Source: an uncultured Phycisphaerales bacterium
Lineage (GTDB): Bacteria > Planctomycetota > Phycisphaerae > UBA1845 > CAIVHJ01
Assembly (NCBI GenBank): GCA_903905665.1
Contig: CAIVHJ010000304.1
Span: 1 to 5,879, forward strand
Reading direction: 5' to 3'
Length of the DNA: 5,879 bases
Position 1 is the stretch's first letter, and every line of letters begins with the position of its first letter. Made by a program: the position numbers and the translations under genes. Of this stretch, positions 4,519 to 5,879 are shown in pieces. A model generated the notes under the pieces. It made no database searches, was not told the origin of the DNA, and saw nothing but the letters and a program-made list of their open reading frames with translations.

Positions 4519-4957
4519 CTTTCTGCCTCAGAAGTATCCGCATCTTATGCCCGAAGATGCCGACCTATGGAACGACTTCCAGATCCTATTTCAGCCACCG
4601 CACCTCACTTTCATGTACGACGTATCTGTCGGCATGGGAAGAGACCCTGGAGAAGAATACCCCATGAATATCAGACAAATGGCCCTCAGGCTTTCGAAGC
4701 GCCGCCTTGACGTTGTCGGCATCACCCCAGAATATCTCGAGATTTTTGAGCTTACTCAGAGTGCCGGTTTGCGTGCCGCCGGTCAGGCAATGGTTTACCC
4801 CCACCTACTGCGAGCCACGTGGGGGCAGACCTTGCCAATTCTAACGACCATTCTCTGTCGTTCGGTTCAGGACGACATCGAGCCCGTGCTAAACGAGTTT
4901 AGTATTCGTCTCGTAGTTTGTCCCGTCATTCCCCGCTCCCCAGAGCCCCAAGGTTAA
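4508..4957 (+). CDS. 149-residue protein with a PD-(D/E)XK-like fold lacking the catalytic lysine
   Basis: ATG 4508 overlaps the previous gene by 11 bases (translational coupling). The C-terminal two thirds read as strand-strand-helix-strand-helix-strand: RLDVVGIT (66-73), YLEIFELTQ (76-84), GLRAAGQAMVYPHLL (87-101), LPILTTILC (109-117), DDIEPVLNEF (122-131), IRLVVCP (133-139). Aspartate 68, glutamate 81 and the glycine-glutamine-tyrosine pattern (G92, Q93, Y97) sit where PD-(D/E)XK nucleases have their D, E and downstream Q..Y. The ExK lysine is replaced: E81-L-T83. It is therefore either an inactive relative used for binding or a variant with a moved lysine. It is the last gene of the long operon, directly before the origin region. 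A role in DNA handling is an inference; the fold is a visual assignment. Confidence 0.7.
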   Translation: MTRNFLPQKYPHLMPEDADLWNDFQILFQPPHLTFMYDVSVGMGRDPGEEYPMNIRQMALRLSKRRLDVVGITPEYLEIFELTQSAGLRAAGQAMVYPHLLRATWGQTLPILTTILCRSVQDDIEPVLNEFSIRLVVCPVIPRSPEPQG

Positions 4958-5035
4958 ACGATCTCATGCTCTCTGGTGACTTTCCTCGACTGCTGTTTCG
5001 TCTCGTTCCCTTGCTTATCCTGTTCGCTTTTGATA

Positions 5036-5172
5036 CTGTCCACAAGTTATCCACATGCTATCAACAAGTTATCCACAAGTTATCCACACATCACATCCTT
5101 GTCTCCCATTGGTTTAACCCACTTATCCACATAAAATCCTCCCCTTATTATTATTATTACCTTATTAATTAT
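5036..5172. other. oriC-like replication origin: phased DnaA boxes plus unwinding element
   Basis: Consensus TTATCCACA occurs at 5047-5055, 5069-5077, 5080-5088 and 5123-5131. Two relatives (CTGTCCACA at 5036, CTATCAACA at 5058) complete an array with starts at 5036, 5047, 5058, 5069 and 5080, exactly 11 bp apart and all in one orientation. After the last box come a C-rich spacer (TCCTCCCC, 5137-5144), five TTA repeats (5145-5159) and a further AT-rich tract to 5172. The order of box, GC-rich spacer and trinucleotide repeat matches the basal unwinding layout described for bacterial oriC. The complementary strand reads 3'-AAT-5' away from the box, as in DnaA-trios. Host DnaA is the obvious partner. 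Confidence 0.82.
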
Positions 5173-5183
5173 GTTGGTGTATT

Positions 5184-5229
5184 CTGTATTGTGCTTTGTC
5201 GTGCGGTAGCATGACAAAGCACAATACAG
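5184..5229. repeat. 46-bp near-perfect palindrome beside the origin
   Basis: Bases 5184-5200 are the exact reverse complement of 5213-5229 (17 bp). The inner bases extend pairing by one G-T wobble and three pairs, leaving a GGTA tetraloop (5205-5208). No T-run follows, so it is not a standard terminator. It contains TGTGCTTTGTC, also present at 1688-1698 upstream of the late promoter, in both orientations. It may be an operator, a single-strand initiation hairpin or a resolution site. Confidence 0.8.
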
Positions 5230-5267
5230 GCCAACTTGACTTTTATTTACACTTCCAACAATAAGTC

Positions 5268-5297
5268 TTGACAGACTGCAAGTCATTTGTCTATCTT
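5268..5297 (+). promoter_or_regulatory. Promoter of the 93-aa / AbrB-like operon
   Basis: A perfect TTGACA (5268-5273), an 18-base spacer and TATCTT (5292-5297, four of six). The start point near 5304 would give a leader of about 31 bases to ATG 5335. Spacing, leader length and a CTGCAA word just after the -35 box are shared with the late promoter at 1755. Confidence 0.65.
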
Positions 5298-5320
5298 CTT
5301 GTCAAGCACCATGACAAGAA
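5296..5320. promoter_or_regulatory. Probable operator palindrome over the transcription start
   Basis: TTCTTGTCA (5296-5304) is the exact reverse complement of TGACAAGAA (5312-5320), with a 7-base spacer. It touches the -10 box and covers the predicted start point, the usual place for autorepression. Its TTGTCA/TGACAA core resembles the arms of the 5184-5229 palindrome. The likely ligands are the two proteins encoded downstream (inference). Confidence 0.6.
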
Positions 5321-5334
5321 AGGATACAAACGTC

Positions 5335-5616
5335 ATGCCCTACTTTACACCCGACCTGAAAACCGCTATAAATCGGGCCGCTTTATTTATGTCGGTCGGC
5401 GAATCGCCGCATTGCCTAATTATCTATTCATCCGCCGCCAAGCGCTACGCTGTAGTCGACAAGTCCTTGTTTCTAACCAACCATGCACGTTATGCCGACC
5501 TCGGCTATCTCCCGGCTGTAATGCTCCCACAACAAGAGCTACAGACCTTGGCTGGCTCAGTTCAACTTCTTCTTCTGGAGGAAGATGTTTATGCCATCAG
5601 TCAGGAAAATCTATAA
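5335..5616 (+). CDS. 93-residue protein of unknown function, first gene of the regulatory operon
   Basis: I chose ATG 5335 (MPYFTPDLKTAINRAALFMS) because AAAGGA (5319-5324) lies 10 bases upstream and it follows the promoter with a leader of about 31 bases. Earlier starts at 5287 and 5311 overlap the -10 box or the operator and have no ribosome site. The protein is mixed alpha/beta in look: a helix (about 6-20), a strand pair (HCLIIYSS and RYAVVDKS, about 26-44), then a tyrosine-rich turn (ARYADLGYLPAV), and a helix with a leucine run (LLLLEEDVYAI). No membrane segment or metal site is seen. Its 3' end overlaps the AbrB-like gene. It could be an antitoxin partner, a co-repressor or a replication accessory; I do not recognise it. 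Confidence 0.68.
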   Translation: MPYFTPDLKTAINRAALFMSVGESPHCLIIYSSAAKRYAVVDKSLFLTNHARYADLGYLPAVMLPQQELQTLAGSVQLLLLEEDVYAISQENL

Positions 5617-5879
5617 GCAGGGAACAACGCCGGTTGTTTCGTTACCTCCGGTCGTGCTTCGTGCCGTAGGTGCACATTTGGGCAGTCACTTGATAATCTA
5701 CCCGATAACTGACGTGGCGTTGATCGCTGAGGTCCACAACGTCGACCCGGGCGGTTTGCTCAATCTTGACCGTATCCGCCAGATGCGGCGCGTGATCTGT
5801 CGCACAATATACCGTCAGGGCAATTCCTTCGTATGCTCAATATCCGCCTTCATCCTAGACTCTGTCGGTATCGGAATCG
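5585..5879 (+). CDS. Tandem AbrB/MazE-like DNA-binding protein, N-terminal part (continues at 1-275)
   Basis: The frame starts inside the end of the 93-residue gene and runs through the contig join to 275, giving 142 residues (140 from the second ATG, 5591). GGAGG at 5577-5581 is 3 bases from ATG 5585 and 9 from ATG 5591, so 5591 is probably the true start. Copy 1 (residues 6-49) reads VRKIYKQG..PVVSLPPVVL followed by VGAHLGSHLIIY, a classic AbrB-type swapped-hairpin domain. Copy 2 (about 69-117) repeats it with IYRQGNSFVCS and VGIGIGDYISI. Family members normally have one such domain and bind DNA as dimers; here one chain could form a pseudo-dimer. It lies behind the 5296-5320 operator, so autoregulation and control of the late operon or origin are plausible. 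Toxin-antitoxin use is less likely, since no toxin is recognisable. Confidence 0.85.
   Translation, partial: MFMPSVRKIYKQGTTPVVSLPPVVLRAVGAHLGSHLIIYPITDVALIAEVHNVDPGGLLNLDRIRQMRRVICRTIYRQGNSFVCSISAFILDSVGIGI
5739..5879. repeat. Direct terminal repeat marking a circular molecule (right copy)
   Basis: Identical to 1-141. The AbrB-like reading frame is continuous only if 5738 is joined to base 1, which independently supports circularity. Confidence 0.93.

Larger units (their letters stand above)
4958..5334. other. Intergenic control and origin region
   Basis: No supported gene lies in these 377 bases. They hold, in order, a featureless pyrimidine-rich lead (4958-5035), the DnaA-box array, a TTA-repeat AT-rich tract, a 46-bp palindrome, and the promoter and operator of the 93-aa/AbrB-like operon. 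Confidence 0.75.

Noticed and set aside
5145..5172. TTA repeats as a simple microsatellite without function
   Set aside because: Their place right after a DnaA box and C-rich spacer, with the right strand polarity for DnaA-trios, makes an unwinding element the better reading.
4918..5214. 98-residue + strand frame over the DnaA boxes
   Set aside because: Its repetitive residues are only the translation of TTATCCACA repeats and TTA runs, and it overlaps the end of the 149-residue gene with no start signal.

Overview
The window is one complete small circular replicon, opened at an arbitrary point. Its first 141 bases are identical to its last 141, so the circle is 5,738 bp and one gene is split across the join. 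The host looks bacterial: genes have Shine-Dalgarno sites and ATG/GTG/TTG starts, three promoters have perfect TTGACA -35 boxes, and there is an array of consensus DnaA boxes. The gene content looks like a very small virus (or virus-derived element) rather than an ordinary plasmid. I recognise no replication initiator, packaging ATPase, integrase or RNA gene, and I cannot name a host taxon.

Layout on the + strand. A promoter at 1755-1784 precedes seven tightly packed genes (1824-4957). These are a helical repeat-rich protein, a 271-residue protein made of two clearly homologous beta-rich halves (candidate double jelly-roll major capsid protein), three small beta-rich proteins, a 65-residue helical protein, and a 149-residue protein with the outline of a PD-(D/E)XK nuclease fold but no catalytic lysine. 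Then comes a non-coding block (4958-5334) that looks like a miniature bacterial oriC: five DnaA-box units at exact 11-bp spacing, a sixth site, a C-rich stretch, five TTA repeats and a near-perfect 46-bp palindrome. Next is a second promoter whose start region lies in a palindrome. It drives a 93-residue unknown protein and, overlapping it, a tandem AbrB/MazE-like DNA-binding protein that runs through the contig join and ends at 275.

The remaining ~1.5 kb (276-1823) is mostly non-coding. It holds one convincing minus-strand gene, a 39-residue membrane-type peptide with its own promoter and Shine-Dalgarno site. It also holds a 188-nt long-arm hairpin, other strong hairpins, a Rho-independent terminator, three 11-bp direct repeats beside a minus-strand G-quadruplex motif, and a cluster of inverted repeats in front of the late promoter.

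Working model (inference): the element borrows host DnaA instead of encoding an initiator. The 93-aa/AbrB-like pair is the regulatory operon, acting on palindromes at its own promoter, at the origin and upstream of the late operon. The long + strand operon builds the particle. The hairpin-rich region may serve single-strand replication, packaging or a structured RNA.
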